In this document: positions 53,932 through 63,990 of the stretch, one piece after another | Position numbering within the stretch: the first letter of the stretch is position 1 | Layout: each line of letters opens with the position of its first letter | Origin: Prochlorococcus marinus str. MIT 0912 | GTDB lineage: Bacteria; Cyanobacteriota; Cyanobacteriia; PCC-6307; Cyanobiaceae | NCBI RefSeq assembly: GCF_027359595.1 | Contig: NZ_CP114783.1 | Span: 310,001-374,000, forward strand | DNA: 64,000 nucleotides | Reading direction: 5' to 3' | Notes under the pieces: model-generated | What the model was told of the DNA's origin: nothing | The model's database searches: none | Seen by the model: the letters and a program-made list of their open reading frames with translations, nothing else | Program-made: the position numbers and the translations under genes

Positions 53932-55320
53932 ATGGATAATTCAATTTCTAGTCAACAGATAGGCGAATTGGATCCAGAATTATTGAATAGTCTTTTAGAA
54001 AGATATAGTAACGATTCAGAAATTGTAAAATGGGATATGGGTGCATCGGCGAGTAGAGATGTTTCTGTTCAAGTACAACAAGGAAATGCCAAACAACTCA
54101 AAGGTTCTCAAAGGAATTCAATGACATTGAGAGTATGGAATAAGTATAATCAGGTAGGAATAACCAGTACTTCTGACTTAACAAGTGAAGGTATAAATAA
54201 AGCCATGAGAGGTGCAATTGAAGCAAGCCTCTTTGGTAATAAAAAAGAATCTCCAGAATTTTCTCCACTAGCTAAAAAAGAATTAGTAGATATAAATCCT
54301 AAAAGTTCTAATCCTCATTCGATAGATGAATTACTTAGTATTCTAAAAAAAGCAGAAAAACAATTAATTGATACTCATCAATCAATAGATTCGGTTCCTT
54401 ATAATGGATTAAACGAAAGTTATATGGAAAGGATATATCTTAATAGTGAAGGAGCTAATAGACATATGAAGCTATCACAATCCTCTATATATTTGTATGC
54501 AAAAGCTCAGGAGGAAAATAAAAAGCCCAGAAGTGCAGGAGGTATTAGGATAAACTCTAATTTAGATGAACTCGATATAGAATCTTGTATAAATGAAACA
54601 TCTGATAAGCTTATTAGTCACCTAAATTATAAATCAATAGAAACGAGTAAGTATTTAATTTGTTTTTCTCCTGAGGCCTTTCTTCAATTAATAAATGCTT
54701 TTAGCTCAATGTTTAATGCACGTTCAATTATTGATGGCCTAAGTTTAATGAATGAAGACTCAATTGGTAATCAAATTGCAGTTTCTAATCTAAATATAAG
54801 CGACGAGGGTCTGCATCCTGAAAACGTAGGAGCTTTTAGTTTTGATGGCGAAGGAACTCCAACGCAAAACGTAAAACTAATTTCTAATGGCAGATTGACA
54901 AATTTACTTCATTCAGAAGCAACTGCCAGAAAATTTGGTGTCAAACCTACAGGTCATGCAGGATTAGGAGCTAAGGTATCTGTTTCACCTGATTGGCTAG
55001 TCGTGAGCAAAAGTGAATCTGATATTGATAAAGAAAAAAATCTAAATGTTAAAAATACACTAAAAGAATACATTTTAATAGACGAACTATCTGCCATTCA
55101 TTCTGGTGTAAAAGCTAGTCAAGGTTCTTTCTCCTTACCCTTCGATGGTTGGATCGTTAATGATGGTAAGAGGATTTCGATTGAAGCAGCAACTGTTGCA
55201 GGAGATATTCTAAAAGTCTTGAAAAATATTGTTAAAATTGAAAACGAACAGATCGTCACACATCAAGGTATTAGTCCTCATGTTTGGGTTGAAAACATAT
55301 CAATAACTGGTGAAGCGTGA
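53932..55320 (+). CDS. pmbA: TldE (PmbA) protease subunit
   Basis: The partner of TldD in the heterodimeric peptide protease. It has the same fold but lacks the HExxxH motif, as expected (the matching region is [20 protein letters not shown]). [20 protein letters not shown] and [20 protein letters not shown] near the end are diagnostic. At 462 residues it is full length. It lies two bases after tldD and overlaps fmt (TGA in GTGA), so the three genes are probably one operon. Confidence 0.92.
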   Translation: MDNSISSQQIGELDPELLNSLLERYSNDSEIVKWDMGASASRDVSVQVQQGNAKQLKGSQRNSMTLRVWNKYNQVGITSTSDLTSEGINKAMRGAIEASLFGNKKESPEFSPLAKKELVDINPKSSNPHSIDELLSILKKAEKQLIDTHQSIDSVPYNGLNESYMERIYLNSEGANRHMKLSQSSIYLYAKAQEENKKPRSAGGIRINSNLDELDIESCINETSDKLISHLNYKSIETSKYLICFSPEAFLQLINAFSSMFNARSIIDGLSLMNEDSIGNQIAVSNLNISDEGLHPENVGAFSFDGEGTPTQNVKLISNGRLTNLLHSEATARKFGVKPTGHAGLGAKVSVSPDWLVVSKSESDIDKEKNLNVKNTLKEYILIDELSAIHSGVKASQGSFSLPFDGWIVNDGKRISIEAATVAGDILKVLKNIVKIENEQIVTHQGISPHVWVENISITGEA

Positions 55321-56321
55321 AGATTATTTTTTGGGGAACACCTAAATATGCTGCTGAAAATTTAGTAAACATAGTTAAAGCTGGGCAAGAAGTAGTTGCA
55401 GTAATTACACAGCCAGATAGAAGGCGAGGTCGAGGTAAGAAGTTATCTCCATCACCAGTAAAAATAGCTGCAATTAATTTAGGTATCCCTGTCTTTACTA
55501 CACAATCAATAGGTAAGGATCAAGATACGAAAAATATACTCAAGAAATTCAACGCTGATTTATATGTAGTTGTAGCTTTTGGACAAATTCTTCCTAAAGA
55601 GATTTTAGAACAGCCAAAATTGGGATGTTGGAACAGTCACGCTTCATTACTACCTCAATGGAGAGGGGCTGCACCAATTCAATGGAGCATCCTTAATGAT
55701 GACGCAAAGACAGGTATTTGTATTATGTCAATGGAAGAAGGTTTAGATACAGGGCCCGTTATTGAACAAGAGGTAACCCTGATTGATGATTCAGATAACC
55801 TAGAGATACTTTCAAATAGACTATCGAAAATGTCATCAAGGCTATTAGTAAAATCACTTGAAAGAATAGGGCTTGCCAAAGGTTTAAATATATCTTCAAT
55901 TCTATATGAATTAAAAGCTATTGATCAATCAGATATATATGCAAAACCGAGTTATGCAAGACAAATAACAAAAGAAGATTATTTAATAAATTGGAACCAA
56001 GAAGCAAGGAAAATCATGAAGAGAATACAGGGACTTTATCCAAATGCATATTCGTTATATAATGGTAAAAGAGTAAAAATTTTAGAGGCAAATATATTAG
56101 ATAATAAAGAGTGTTATTCAGATAAAAATAATCTTGATTTAATAGATAAAATTGTTCCTGGAGAAATTCTAGTGGTAAGTAAACAAACAGGAATAACGAT
56201 AATGTGTAGTGATTATCCAATTCAAATTAAATATGGTCAACTAGAAGGTAAAAAAGCAACTGACAGTTATACGTTATCAGTTCAATCTAATATGTTGGTT
56301 AGCAATATTTTTGGAAGCTAG
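55317..56321 (+). CDS. fmt: Methionyl-tRNA formyltransferase
   Basis: Fmt formylates initiator Met-tRNA with 10-formyl-THF. The N-terminal catalytic domain shows [50 protein letters not shown] (catalytic Asn/His) and [10 protein letters not shown]; the C-terminal tRNA-binding domain starts near residue 205 ([20 protein letters not shown]). At 334 residues it is standard. The start is a GTG inside the stop region of pmbA. It converges with the TerC gene after three bases. Confidence 0.95.
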   Translation: MKIIFWGTPKYAAENLVNIVKAGQEVVAVITQPDRRRGRGKKLSPSPVKIAAINLGIPVFTTQSIGKDQDTKNILKKFNADLYVVVAFGQILPKEILEQPKLGCWNSHASLLPQWRGAAPIQWSILNDDAKTGICIMSMEEGLDTGPVIEQEVTLIDDSDNLEILSNRLSKMSSRLLVKSLERIGLAKGLNISSILYELKAIDQSDIYAKPSYARQITKEDYLINWNQEARKIMKRIQGLYPNAYSLYNGKRVKILEANILDNKECYSDKNNLDLIDKIVPGEILVVSKQTGITIMCSDYPIQIKYGQLEGKKATDSYTLSVQSNMLVSNIFGS

Positions 56322-56324
56322 ATT

Positions 56325-57029
56325 TTAAATATCAGATCCTTTTCTAGAAAAACCCCAAAGAAATAGAAATAACATTATTAGGAAAAATAAGTATTCTGGT
56401 AAGATTAATTGGTTAAATAATAATTGGATTATTAACTTCATTCCAATAATACCGACTGCGATATAACCAGCTTTTTCAAGATTAATATAGATCTGTAACC
56501 ATTTAATAAATAAACCTGAGGTGAACCTTAATGCAATAACTCCGATGATTGCTCCTGTAATAACTAAAAGAAATTGATCACTGATTGCTACCGCAGCAGT
56601 AATACTATCAATTGAAAAGGCTAAATCAGTTACTGACAATAAAAGAATAACCTTAAAAAGTGATTTTATACCAGTTGAATTATCATCATTAATTGATTCA
56701 TTATTGTTTTTAGAAATCAATTTAGTAATTGATAAAGATAATAAATAAATACCACCAATTAACTTTACTGGCCAAAAGTTTAAGAAGAATTGTGCAGTAA
56801 GAATTACAAATATTCTTAAGATTAAAGCTATAAATATCCCTATATTGAGTGCTCTCTTCTGAAGATCAATATTATTAAGATTCTTTGTTATTGAGGCTAG
56901 TGCTACAGCATTATCTGCAGATAAAATAAGTTCTAAAGATATAATTATTGGTAAAAGAGGTGCCAACTCAACCCATCTATCGATACCATCAAGTAAAGGA
57001 GTTAATGACCTAAGAGATGCTGAATCCAT
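56325..57029 (-). CDS. TerC-family membrane protein
   Basis: A 234-residue membrane protein with about seven helices. The TerC signature LELILSADNAVALASI is near residue 30, with the two conserved acidic residues (E31 and D38), and a second D in LLSVTDLAFSIDSITAAVA. Family members move or sense Mn2+ or other ions, or help thylakoid membrane protein insertion in plants. The C-terminus LFLFLWGFSRKGSDI ends in the cytoplasm. The role here is inferred from the family only. It is divergent from the gene at 57115. Confidence 0.87.
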   Translation of the reverse strand: MDSASLRSLTPLLDGIDRWVELAPLLPIIISLELILSADNAVALASITKNLNNIDLQKRALNIGIFIALILRIFVILTAQFFLNFWPVKLIGGIYLLSLSITKLISKNNNESINDDNSTGIKSLFKVILLLSVTDLAFSIDSITAAVAISDQFLLVITGAIIGVIALRFTSGLFIKWLQIYINLEKAGYIAVGIIGMKLIIQLLFNQLILPEYLFFLIMLFLFLWGFSRKGSDI

Positions 57030-57114
57030 TAAATTACGAATAAAGAGCTATTTGCACTACCTGTTTGGTATATGTTAACGCTAATAATTTTATTTAGGCT
57101 AATTTAGAAGAGTT

Positions 57115-57783
57115 ATGAGAATTGAATCTAAACTTTGCCACCTAACAGACAATAAAGCAGTTGTGCAAGTGAATGGATGGCTTAATGAAAAAAGCCTTGG
57201 AAGTGCGCTCGCCGAAGGACCCACAGTTGAAGTTGCTGAAGATAAAGCTATATTAAGACTTAATTTAAGAATTAATGGAGGATCAAATAATGAAACAACT
57301 CAATTACCAGGCCCTGAGAACATAATCAAAAAACCACTAAAAGCTGAATTACCCAAAAATGAGATAGTTGCTAATAGCAATTCAAATATTGAACCTAGTG
57401 ATTGGAGTAACGAACTAACAGCAATAGATTTAGAAATTAAACGGTTAAAATGGTCTAGAGAAGATGAAATAAATTTTCTAGAAAAAAGCTTAGGTTATAA
57501 TAACCGTAATAAAATAACCAATTACAATGATATATTAAAGTATCTTAGTCTATTGAAAAATACAGATAACAAAAATCAATCTACAAAATATAATGTAAAT
57601 ATTAATTATTTAATAACTGAATCAGACAATATACTTAATGATTTGTCATGGAATCACGTACAGGGTAGAGAATTTTTACAAAAAGAGTTTAATGTTTCAA
57701 CTAGAAAGGAACTTAATGAAAAACAATTAATCTCATTTGTTGAAAAGCTTAAATCCATTCGAAATAAATATCTAGTTGATTAA
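57115..57783 (+). CDS. Conserved-type cyanobacterial hypothetical protein
   Basis: The 222-residue protein has a small N-terminal beta domain (CHLTDNKAVVQVNGWLNEKS, EGPTVEVAEDKAILRLN), a Pro/Asn-rich linker (about 65-100) and two similar helical segments: WSREDEINFLEKSLGYNNRN near residue 120 and WNHVQGREFLQKEFNVSTRK near residue 180. Both carry W-x(2-3)-x-E/R-x-FL-x-K, so this looks like an internal repeat. No enzyme motif is present. I recognise the type as common in cyanobacteria upstream of mfd but cannot name a function. Confidence 0.75.
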   Translation: MRIESKLCHLTDNKAVVQVNGWLNEKSLGSALAEGPTVEVAEDKAILRLNLRINGGSNNETTQLPGPENIIKKPLKAELPKNEIVANSNSNIEPSDWSNELTAIDLEIKRLKWSREDEINFLEKSLGYNNRNKITNYNDILKYLSLLKNTDNKNQSTKYNVNINYLITESDNILNDLSWNHVQGREFLQKEFNVSTRKELNEKQLISFVEKLKSIRNKYLVD

Positions 57784-57843
57784 ATCATCTAAAATGACAA
57801 ATTAAATGTTATGGTAATCAAAATGATTTAAGTAAAAAGAGTA

Positions 57844-60800
57844 GTGTCATTAGAATCAATTGCAAAGAATTTAGAAAATCATCAGTTAACAAATGAGTTG
57901 ATTGGAAGAACATATAGAGATGAAAGATTAATATTAACTGGAGCTTCCCGAACAGCAAAAGCATTAATCACAACATCTCTTGCTAAAAATGAATCTAAAA
58001 AATTATTAGTAATTGTACCAACATTAGAGGATGCAACAAGGTGGTTTCCACTTGTAAAAGATTGCGGATGGTCTAAAACATGTTTATATCCTACGAGCGA
58101 AGTCTCACCCTATGATTCTACACAAGTAACCTCAGAGATCGTATGGGGACAATTACAAGTACTCAGCGATATATTGGAATTAAAAGATGATGAGAATATC
58201 GCAATTATTGCTACGGAAAGATCATTACAACCACATTTACCTCCATTTGAATATCTTAAATCAAAGTGTATCAAATTGTCCGTTGGTGAGGAAGTTAACT
58301 TAAGTCAATTATCATTCAAATTAAGTGAATGTGGATACAAGAAATCAAACAATATAGATCAAGAAGGAACATGGACACGACGTGGTGACATAATTGATAT
58401 TTATCCAGTTAGCAGTGAATTACCAATTAGATTGGAGTTATTTGGTGATCATTTAGAAAAGATTAAAGAATTTGATCCAATATCCCAAAGATCTTTGGAT
58501 AAAATTGATAAAGTATGTATTACTCCTACTGGTTTTGATCCACTAATAATTAATAAGCTTAAATCAATTAATGATAAAGATATTTCAATATTATTTTCAG
58601 ATGAGGAATACTCAGAGTTGGTTAATTCCGATACATTATCATCTGCAAGAAAATATCTAGGAGTTGCTTTCGACAAGCCTTCATCATTATTAAATTACTT
58701 GGATAGTAATACATTTATAGTAGTAGATGAAAGGTTGCAAAGTTTATCTCATGGAAAGGCTTGGTTCAACATCGTTAACGAAAATTTTATAGAATTAATT
58801 AATAATTCTAAAGAAAGCAACTTATTAAGAAAAATATTCAAGCCTAATCTTCATATAAATATTAATGATATATTTAAAACATTGGATAATTATAAAGGGA
58901 TAGATATATGCGATCTAGAAGACACAAACTCTAAAGAAAATGTTTTTAATATTTCAAGTAAAAGTCATAAATGGCTCCCAAATCAATATGGAAAAATTAG
59001 TTTATCATTAAAAGATTATATTATACAAAAATATTCTATCTGGATAGTTTCAGCGCAACCTAGTCGTGTAGTTTCTCTCTTAGAAGAACATGAATGTATT
59101 TCAAAGTTTATACCTAATAATAGTGACTTTAACTCTATAAAAAGTCTTTTAGATGATAATATTCCAGTTTCAATTAAAAATAATAATGAAGGTGAAATCG
59201 AAGGATTTTGTCTTCCAGCATGGAAGATTGCACTAATAACCGATAAGGAATTCTTTGGTCAACATAATATTTCTAATACTGGTTATATAAGAAGAAGAAA
59301 GCAATCTCAAAGTAAAAAAATAGATCCGAATAAAATGAAACCTGGCGACTATGTTGTTCATCGTAATCATGGTATAGGGTTGTTTCAAAATATTCAAAAA
59401 TTAAATATAAATGGCGAGTCAAGAGATTACCTTGTAATCAAATATATGGATGGAAAACTAAGTGTTGCTGCTGATCAACTTGGTAGTTTAGGTAGATACA
59501 GAAGTTCTAATTCTAAGACTCCTACTATTAGTAAACTAGGTGGAGCAAATTGGAATAAAATAAAAGAAAAAGCGAAGAAATCTGTTAAAAAAATTGCTAT
59601 TGATTTAATTAAGTTATATGCTGAAAGAAGTAAAGAAAAAGGTTATAAGTTTCCAAACGATGGGCCTTGGCAAAGCGAGTTAGAGGATTCATTTCCATAC
59701 CAATTAACACCAGATCAGGCAAAAGCTACAATTCAAGTTAAATCAGATATGGAAAGTGATAAGCCTATGGATAGATTAGTTTGTGGTGATGTTGGATTTG
59801 GCAAAACAGAAGTTGCAATTAGAGCAATATTTAAAGCAATAACCTCAGGGAAACAAATAGCATTATTAGCTCCAACAACAGTATTATCGCAACAACATTG
59901 GAGAACAATTTCTGATAGATTCGCCCCTTACCCAATAAAAGTATCATTACTTAATAGATTTAAAACTACTAGTGAAAGAAAACAAATTGTAAGTGGACTT
60001 AAAGATGGACAAATTGATGCTGTTGTTGGTACTCATCAGCTCTTGAACAAAAAATTAATTTATAAAGACTTGGGACTTCTAGTTATTGATGAAGAACAAC
60101 GTTTTGGAGTTAATCAAAAGGAAAAAATAAAGGAGTTAAAAAAAAGTGTAGATGTATTAACTTTATCTGCAACTCCTATACCACGAACACTCTATATGAG
60201 TCTTTCTGGTGTTCGTGAAATGAGTTTAATAACGACACCTCCTCCTTTACGTAGACCAATTAAAACTCATTTAGCACCACTGGATAATGAGATTATAAGA
60301 AGTGCTATTTCACAGGAGATCGACAGAGGTGGTCAAATATTTTATATTGTTCCGCGAATTAAGGGTATAGAATATGTAGCTGATAAATTAAAAGTAATGA
60401 TACCAAATGTCAAATTATTGATAGCACACGGGCAAATGGAGGAAGGAGCATTAGAGAATGCAATGTTGGCATTTAATGCTGGCGAAGCAGATATATTACT
60501 CTGTACAACAATTGTCGAAAGTGGATTAGATATTCCAAGAGTAAATACCATTTTAATTGAAGATTCTCACAAATTTGGGTTATCTCAACTTTATCAATTG
60601 AGAGGCAGAGTAGGGCGTAGTGGAGTTCAGGCACACGCATGGTTGTTTTATCCAAGCGAAGAGAAATTAAATGAGACGTCTAAACAACGATTAAAGGCCA
60701 TAAAAGAATTTAGTGATTTGGGTAGTGGTTATCAATTAGCCATGAGGGATATGGAAATTAGAGGCGTTGGAAATATTTTAGGTATTGAACAAAGCGGACA

Positions 60801-61350
60801 AATGGAAACAATTGGATTTGATTTGTATATGGAATTATTGCAGGAAACTATTGCTGAAATTCAAGGACAAGAAATACCTTCGGTTGACGATACTCAAATT
60901 GATTTACCTGTTACAGCTTTTATACCTGGAGATTGGATAACTGATCCAGATGAAAAAATAAATGCTTATAGATTAGCGACACAATGTCAAAACAATGATG
61001 AGTTGGTTCAATTTGCTAGCAACTTAGTTGACAGGTATGGAACATTACCAAAGGCAGTTGAATCATTAATAGAAGTAATGAAATTAAAAATTATCGCTAA
61101 AAAGTGTGGATTCTCGAGAATTAAATTATCTAAGCCTAATGTTGAGCTTGAAACAATGATGGATGAGCCAGCTTTTAGGTTACTAAGAAAAGGTTTAGCA
61201 AACCATCTTCATGGGAGATTTATCTATAAAAAAGGGGATCGGTTCTCCACTGTGATAATTCGAGGTCTTGGCATATTGGATAGCGATAAACTTCTAGATC
61301 AACTAACTGATTGGTTAAAGTTAATGAATTCAGAAATAAATCATCGCTAA
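57844..61350 (+). CDS. mfd: Transcription-repair coupling factor
   Basis: Mfd removes RNA polymerase stalled at DNA damage and recruits UvrA. The 1168 residues show, in order, the UvrB-like domains (TRRGDIIDIYPVSSELPIRL), the polymerase-interaction domain (KPGDYVVHRNHGIGLFQNI), the translocase with Walker A CGDVGFGKTEVA, DEEQRFGV and GRVGRSG motifs, and the C-terminal TRCF domain. The start is GTG at 57844. With uvrC at 10.6 kb it indicates standard excision repair. There is no truncation. Confidence 0.97.
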   Translation: MSLESIAKNLENHQLTNELIGRTYRDERLILTGASRTAKALITTSLAKNESKKLLVIVPTLEDATRWFPLVKDCGWSKTCLYPTSEVSPYDSTQVTSEIVWGQLQVLSDILELKDDENIAIIATERSLQPHLPPFEYLKSKCIKLSVGEEVNLSQLSFKLSECGYKKSNNIDQEGTWTRRGDIIDIYPVSSELPIRLELFGDHLEKIKEFDPISQRSLDKIDKVCITPTGFDPLIINKLKSINDKDISILFSDEEYSELVNSDTLSSARKYLGVAFDKPSSLLNYLDSNTFIVVDERLQSLSHGKAWFNIVNENFIELINNSKESNLLRKIFKPNLHININDIFKTLDNYKGIDICDLEDTNSKENVFNISSKSHKWLPNQYGKISLSLKDYIIQKYSIWIVSAQPSRVVSLLEEHECISKFIPNNSDFNSIKSLLDDNIPVSIKNNNEGEIEGFCLPAWKIALITDKEFFGQHNISNTGYIRRRKQSQSKKIDPNKMKPGDYVVHRNHGIGLFQNIQKLNINGESRDYLVIKYMDGKLSVAADQLGSLGRYRSSNSKTPTISKLGGANWNKIKEKAKKSVKKIAIDLIKLYAERSKEKGYKFPNDGPWQSELEDSFPYQLTPDQAKATIQVKSDMESDKPMDRLVCGDVGFGKTEVAIRAIFKAITSGKQIALLAPTTVLSQQHWRTISDRFAPYPIKVSLLNRFKTTSERKQIVSGLKDGQIDAVVGTHQLLNKKLIYKDLGLLVIDEEQRFGVNQKEKIKELKKSVDVLTLSATPIPRTLYMSLSGVREMSLITTPPPLRRPIKTHLAPLDNEIIRSAISQEIDRGGQIFYIVPRIKGIEYVADKLKVMIPNVKLLIAHGQMEEGALENAMLAFNAGEADILLCTTIVESGLDIPRVNTILIEDSHKFGLSQLYQLRGRVGRSGVQAHAWLFYPSEEKLNETSKQRLKAIKEFSDLGSGYQLAMRDMEIRGVGNILGIEQSGQMETIGFDLYMELLQETIAEIQGQEIPSVDDTQIDLPVTAFIPGDWITDPDEKINAYRLATQCQNNDELVQFASNLVDRYGTLPKAVESLIEVMKLKIIAKKCGFSRIKLSKPNVELETMMDEPAFRLLRKGLANHLHGRFIYKKGDRFSTVIIRGLGILDSDKLLDQLTDWLKLMNSEINHR

Positions 61351-61359
61351 AAGTAATGG

Positions 61360-61608
61360 GTGTCAATCTTTCAATTGGTTCAACAAAACACTTTTAAAGA
61401 AAATAATTGCTATAGTCTCCGAAAATTGAGTATTTTTACCTTGGGAGAAGTAATAGAAATTAGTAATAACCAATATGGGCTAAGTATTTTCAGTAGCATG
61501 ATTAGTCTTTTAGCTCTTGGTATATATACACTTTTAACTGTCGACACTGGAAACGATGATGATGATTCTGACTCAGGAAGTGGTGGATTGATGCAACCAG
61601 TAAATTAA
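61360..61608 (+). CDS. Small membrane protein with acidic Asp/Gly tail
   Basis: From the GTG at 61360 there are 82 residues, but the start is uncertain: a TATAGT box near 61410 lies inside the frame, so translation may start at a TTG at 61441 or the ATG at 61498. The clear part is one hydrophobic helix (SMISLLALGIYTLLTV) followed by TGNDDDDSDSGSGGLMQPVN. The acidic and glycine-rich tail is striking. The function is unknown. It follows mfd by nine bases and converges with the thioredoxin-like gene. Confidence 0.6.
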   Translation: MSIFQLVQQNTFKENNCYSLRKLSIFTLGEVIEISNNQYGLSIFSSMISLLALGIYTLLTVDTGNDDDDSDSGSGGLMQPVN

Positions 61609-61616
61609 TAAAAGGA

Positions 61617-61925
61617 TCAATTAGGTATTAGTTTTGTAAGTCTTTCTCTAAAATCACCCTTCGCAATTCCTCCTTTTAACTCACCAATAATTTTAAATTC
61701 TCCATCAGGATCATCAACTAATAGATAAGTAGGCCAACCCATACCTTCTTTTGTTGGATATTGTTTTAGCAATATTGGCCTATATTTTCTATATACAACA
61801 GTATCTTGTAGTTTTACATTAATAAATTCAATCCCTAATTCGTTCGCAACTTTTGAATCAAAGAAGCTCATTCTGTGACAGGTGCCACAATCCTCAGAAC
61901 TAAATTTAACTAGAGAATAAGACAT
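61617..61925 (-). CDS. Thioredoxin-fold protein
   Basis: From the ATG at 61925 the protein has 102 residues. SLVKFSSEDCGTCHRMSFFD carries a CxxC redox motif (C-G-T-C) at the N-terminus of the first helix, as in thioredoxins. A cis-Pro position is seen in GMGWPTYLLVDD, and the C-terminal helix is RERLTKLIP. The frame extends to 61967, but the extra residues are not conserved-looking. Partner and compartment are unknown; no signal sequence is present in the shorter form. The methyltransferase-like gene lies 53 bases upstream on the same strand. Confidence 0.8.
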   Translation of the reverse strand: MSYSLVKFSSEDCGTCHRMSFFDSKVANELGIEFINVKLQDTVVYRKYRPILLKQYPTKEGMGWPTYLLVDDPDGEFKIIGELKGGIAKGDFRERLTKLIPN

Positions 61926-61978
61926 AAAGAAATTATATTGTGAATTAATACTAAATATACCTATCAATAAAAACTAGT

Positions 61979-62632
61979 TCAGTTATTAGACTTATTGTTT
62001 CTTGCAATAACAGAATAGAATGGGTCACTTTCGGACGAGTAAAAACCAAAAAGCTTTTCTTCATATGTTTTTTCATTAAATATTTTTTCAATTCTCCATC
62101 CATTAGAAGAGAGAACACTACATACGTATTCAATCCTTTTAGCCTCTGACGAATAAGTCCAGATATTTGGAGCTTTGGTCCAAAATGCTCGATTAGTGAA
62201 TGAAATTATCAAGAATGAATCAGATTTGATAATCCTTGATAGTTCTAATGAAACTTTTTCAGGATATTGAAGATATTGCCATCCGGCAACTATTAATCCT
62301 ATGTCAATAGAAGAATCTTCTATTGGCATATTTTGCTTAATATTTAAATTTTGGACCCAGTAACTATTAAGCCTTTTATTTGAAGATAACTCATCTACGT
62401 TCATTCCATGACCAATAACCTTTTTATATCTCATATCATCAGGTAAATGGCTAATCCAACTACTCATTAAATCAAGAATTACGTAATGATTTAGTAGATA
62501 CTCAGAATATAAGCCTGTAAGTCGTTTTCTAAATGAATTGCTTAGGTGATTAACATATCTAGGATTTTTATAAAAAATATAATCATCATTAATATCTATT
62601 TTTTCTCTATCATTACTTGAAAGCTTCATCAA
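61979..62632 (-). CDS. SAM-dependent methyltransferase-like protein
   Basis: A 217-residue class I methyltransferase fold. VILDLMSSWISHLPDDMRYK resembles a motif I strand without the usual GxGxG; VIGHGMNVDELSSNKRLNSY fits motif II (an acidic residue binding SAM), and IDIGLIVAGWQYLQYPEKVS fits motif IV. FLIISFTNRAFWTKAPNIWT is a motif typical of a group of cyanobacterial and plant hypothetical methyltransferases. The substrate is unknown. It lies 140 bases downstream of the DUF4335 gene on the same strand. Confidence 0.72.
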   Translation of the reverse strand: MMKLSSNDREKIDINDDYIFYKNPRYVNHLSNSFRKRLTGLYSEYLLNHYVILDLMSSWISHLPDDMRYKKVIGHGMNVDELSSNKRLNSYWVQNLNIKQNMPIEDSSIDIGLIVAGWQYLQYPEKVSLELSRIIKSDSFLIISFTNRAFWTKAPNIWTYSSEAKRIEYVCSVLSSNGWRIEKIFNEKTYEEKLFGFYSSESDPFYSVIARNNKSNN

Positions 62633-62772
62633 AAGTAAAATTCTTATTGTTAATTAATTATTTTACTTTATTATCGAATTATTTACAAAATTAAATTAGC
62701 AATAAAATAAAGAATACTTATCGCTCAATTTTATATATCTATATTTTATAAATAATTAATTCCAGGATTCAT

Positions 62773-63384
62773 TTAAAATTCTTTTTGATCCAATGAGTTT
62801 TGAATGGAATTAGTGGGCTCTCTAAAGTCAATTTTATTATTTGTTGGAATAAAGAGTAATAGCGTACTTGTAAATAAAAATATAATAAATGCATAAAAGA
62901 AATTATAATTCTTCTTGGACTTTGAAACACTATTAAGTATAAATTTCTTACTGAAAGGACATTCTTGATTGATATCCCAACTAATATTAAATCTAGGATC
63001 AAACCTTAAAAGATCAAGACATCTTGTCAAGTCAGATAATTCAGAGTCATCTAAAATAATTTCTAAAGGCTTAACACCCGTCCTTGTACTATTTAGTAAT
63101 AATTTATGATTAATACCAAAAGGTGACATTGTCACAATTTTTTTATTAGATATAAATGTGTTTCGGATACCAGAAACATATGATCTTGAATATTGAAATA
63201 TTACTTGCATTAAATTATCAAGGTGTTCCTTCTCTCCCTCCAATAGGGGTGACCCAATTATTTTTAATGACCAAGAAAATAAAATACCAATAGTATCTTC
63301 TGAGTCTCCATTTGAAACATCTGGCATCCCTGCAAGTTCAAGGGAAGAGGAGTTTTGATCAAATCTATAAGTTAAATTAATCAT
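62773..63384 (-). CDS. DUF4335-like protein with C-terminal membrane helix
   Basis: The 203-residue protein starts LTYRFDQNSSSLELAGMPDV, has a region KIVTMSPFGINHKLLLNSTR followed by the domain SELSDLTRCLDLLRFDPRFN, and ends with one hydrophobic helix near residues 165-182 (FFYAFIIFLFTSTLLLFIP). The start and the neighbouring DUF3038 gene identify it as a DUF4335-type protein; members that I know of are longer, so the C-terminal part seems reduced. The function is unknown. It lies nine bases downstream of the DUF3038 gene. Confidence 0.68.
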   Translation of the reverse strand: MINLTYRFDQNSSSLELAGMPDVSNGDSEDTIGILFSWSLKIIGSPLLEGEKEHLDNLMQVIFQYSRSYVSGIRNTFISNKKIVTMSPFGINHKLLLNSTRTGVKPLEIILDDSELSDLTRCLDLLRFDPRFNISWDINQECPFSKKFILNSVSKSKKNYNFFYAFIIFLFTSTLLLFIPTNNKIDFREPTNSIQNSLDQKEF

Positions 63385-63393
63385 ATATAAATA

Positions 63394-63990
63394 CTATTGC
63401 TGGTGATATAAAGATGCCTTTAAACGATTAGCTCCGGCTTTTCCACAGGATAGAGAGAGTATGACTAATAATTCTCTAAAAAGCTCATGACTATCTTCAA
63501 TTAATAAAGAAGAAATATAACTACGTTTAATATTCATCCTCTCACGAATAAGTGACTTAAGACGTGTAGTAAATAAATACCAGCGTTCTTGATTAAGTGT
63601 CTTTGATTCTTTTGACGAAAGTAATTGCCGAATAAGTGGATAGAGATTTTCTGCCATGCAAGAAATAAGATCAACGAGTGAATCGATCTGCTTAGAAGTT
63701 AGAGTTTCAAACGTATGAGTATTCCTCAGAGGATTTGTACATCTCATTTTCCAAAATTGGACTCTACTAGAGAAATCATCTGATAAACCAATATCTTTAG
63801 CCTTCAATAATAAGGAATCGGTTGCGTTGATTTGAAGAGTTTCAATAACTAATATCAAAAAGTCAAGTTTCCTAGGGGTATCAGAAGCGATTTGGCAATT
63901 AGCAAAAGATTTGTCGGAAGTTGAGAGTTGATATTTTGAGCTCATATTGACATTTTCATTCTGCGTAGCAACTAAGTTGGATTCTTTCAT
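63394..63990 (-). CDS. DUF3038 family protein
   Basis: A 198-residue, helical protein without membrane segments. Recognisable blocks are LDFLILVIETLQINATDSLL, ARDIGL-like KAKDIGLSDDFSSRVQFWKM, RCTNPLR, and a C-terminal ELLVILSLSCGKAGANRLKA. The family is cyanobacterial and usually stands next to DUF4335, as here (nine-base gap), so both products may act together. No function is known. The start lies 10 bases from the window edge, so upstream context is missing. Confidence 0.75.
   Translation of the reverse strand: MKESNLVATQNENVNMSSKYQLSTSDKSFANCQIASDTPRKLDFLILVIETLQINATDSLLLKAKDIGLSDDFSSRVQFWKMRCTNPLRNTHTFETLTSKQIDSLVDLISCMAENLYPLIRQLLSSKESKTLNQERWYLFTTRLKSLIRERMNIKRSYISSLLIEDSHELFRELLVILSLSCGKAGANRLKASLYHQQ

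Noticed and set aside
52484-55320. TldD/TldE as part of a peptide-natural-product cluster
   Set aside because: No precursor peptide, cyclodehydratase or lanthionine synthetase gene lies nearby; the neighbours are DUF2996 and fmt, so this is the ordinary housekeeping pair.
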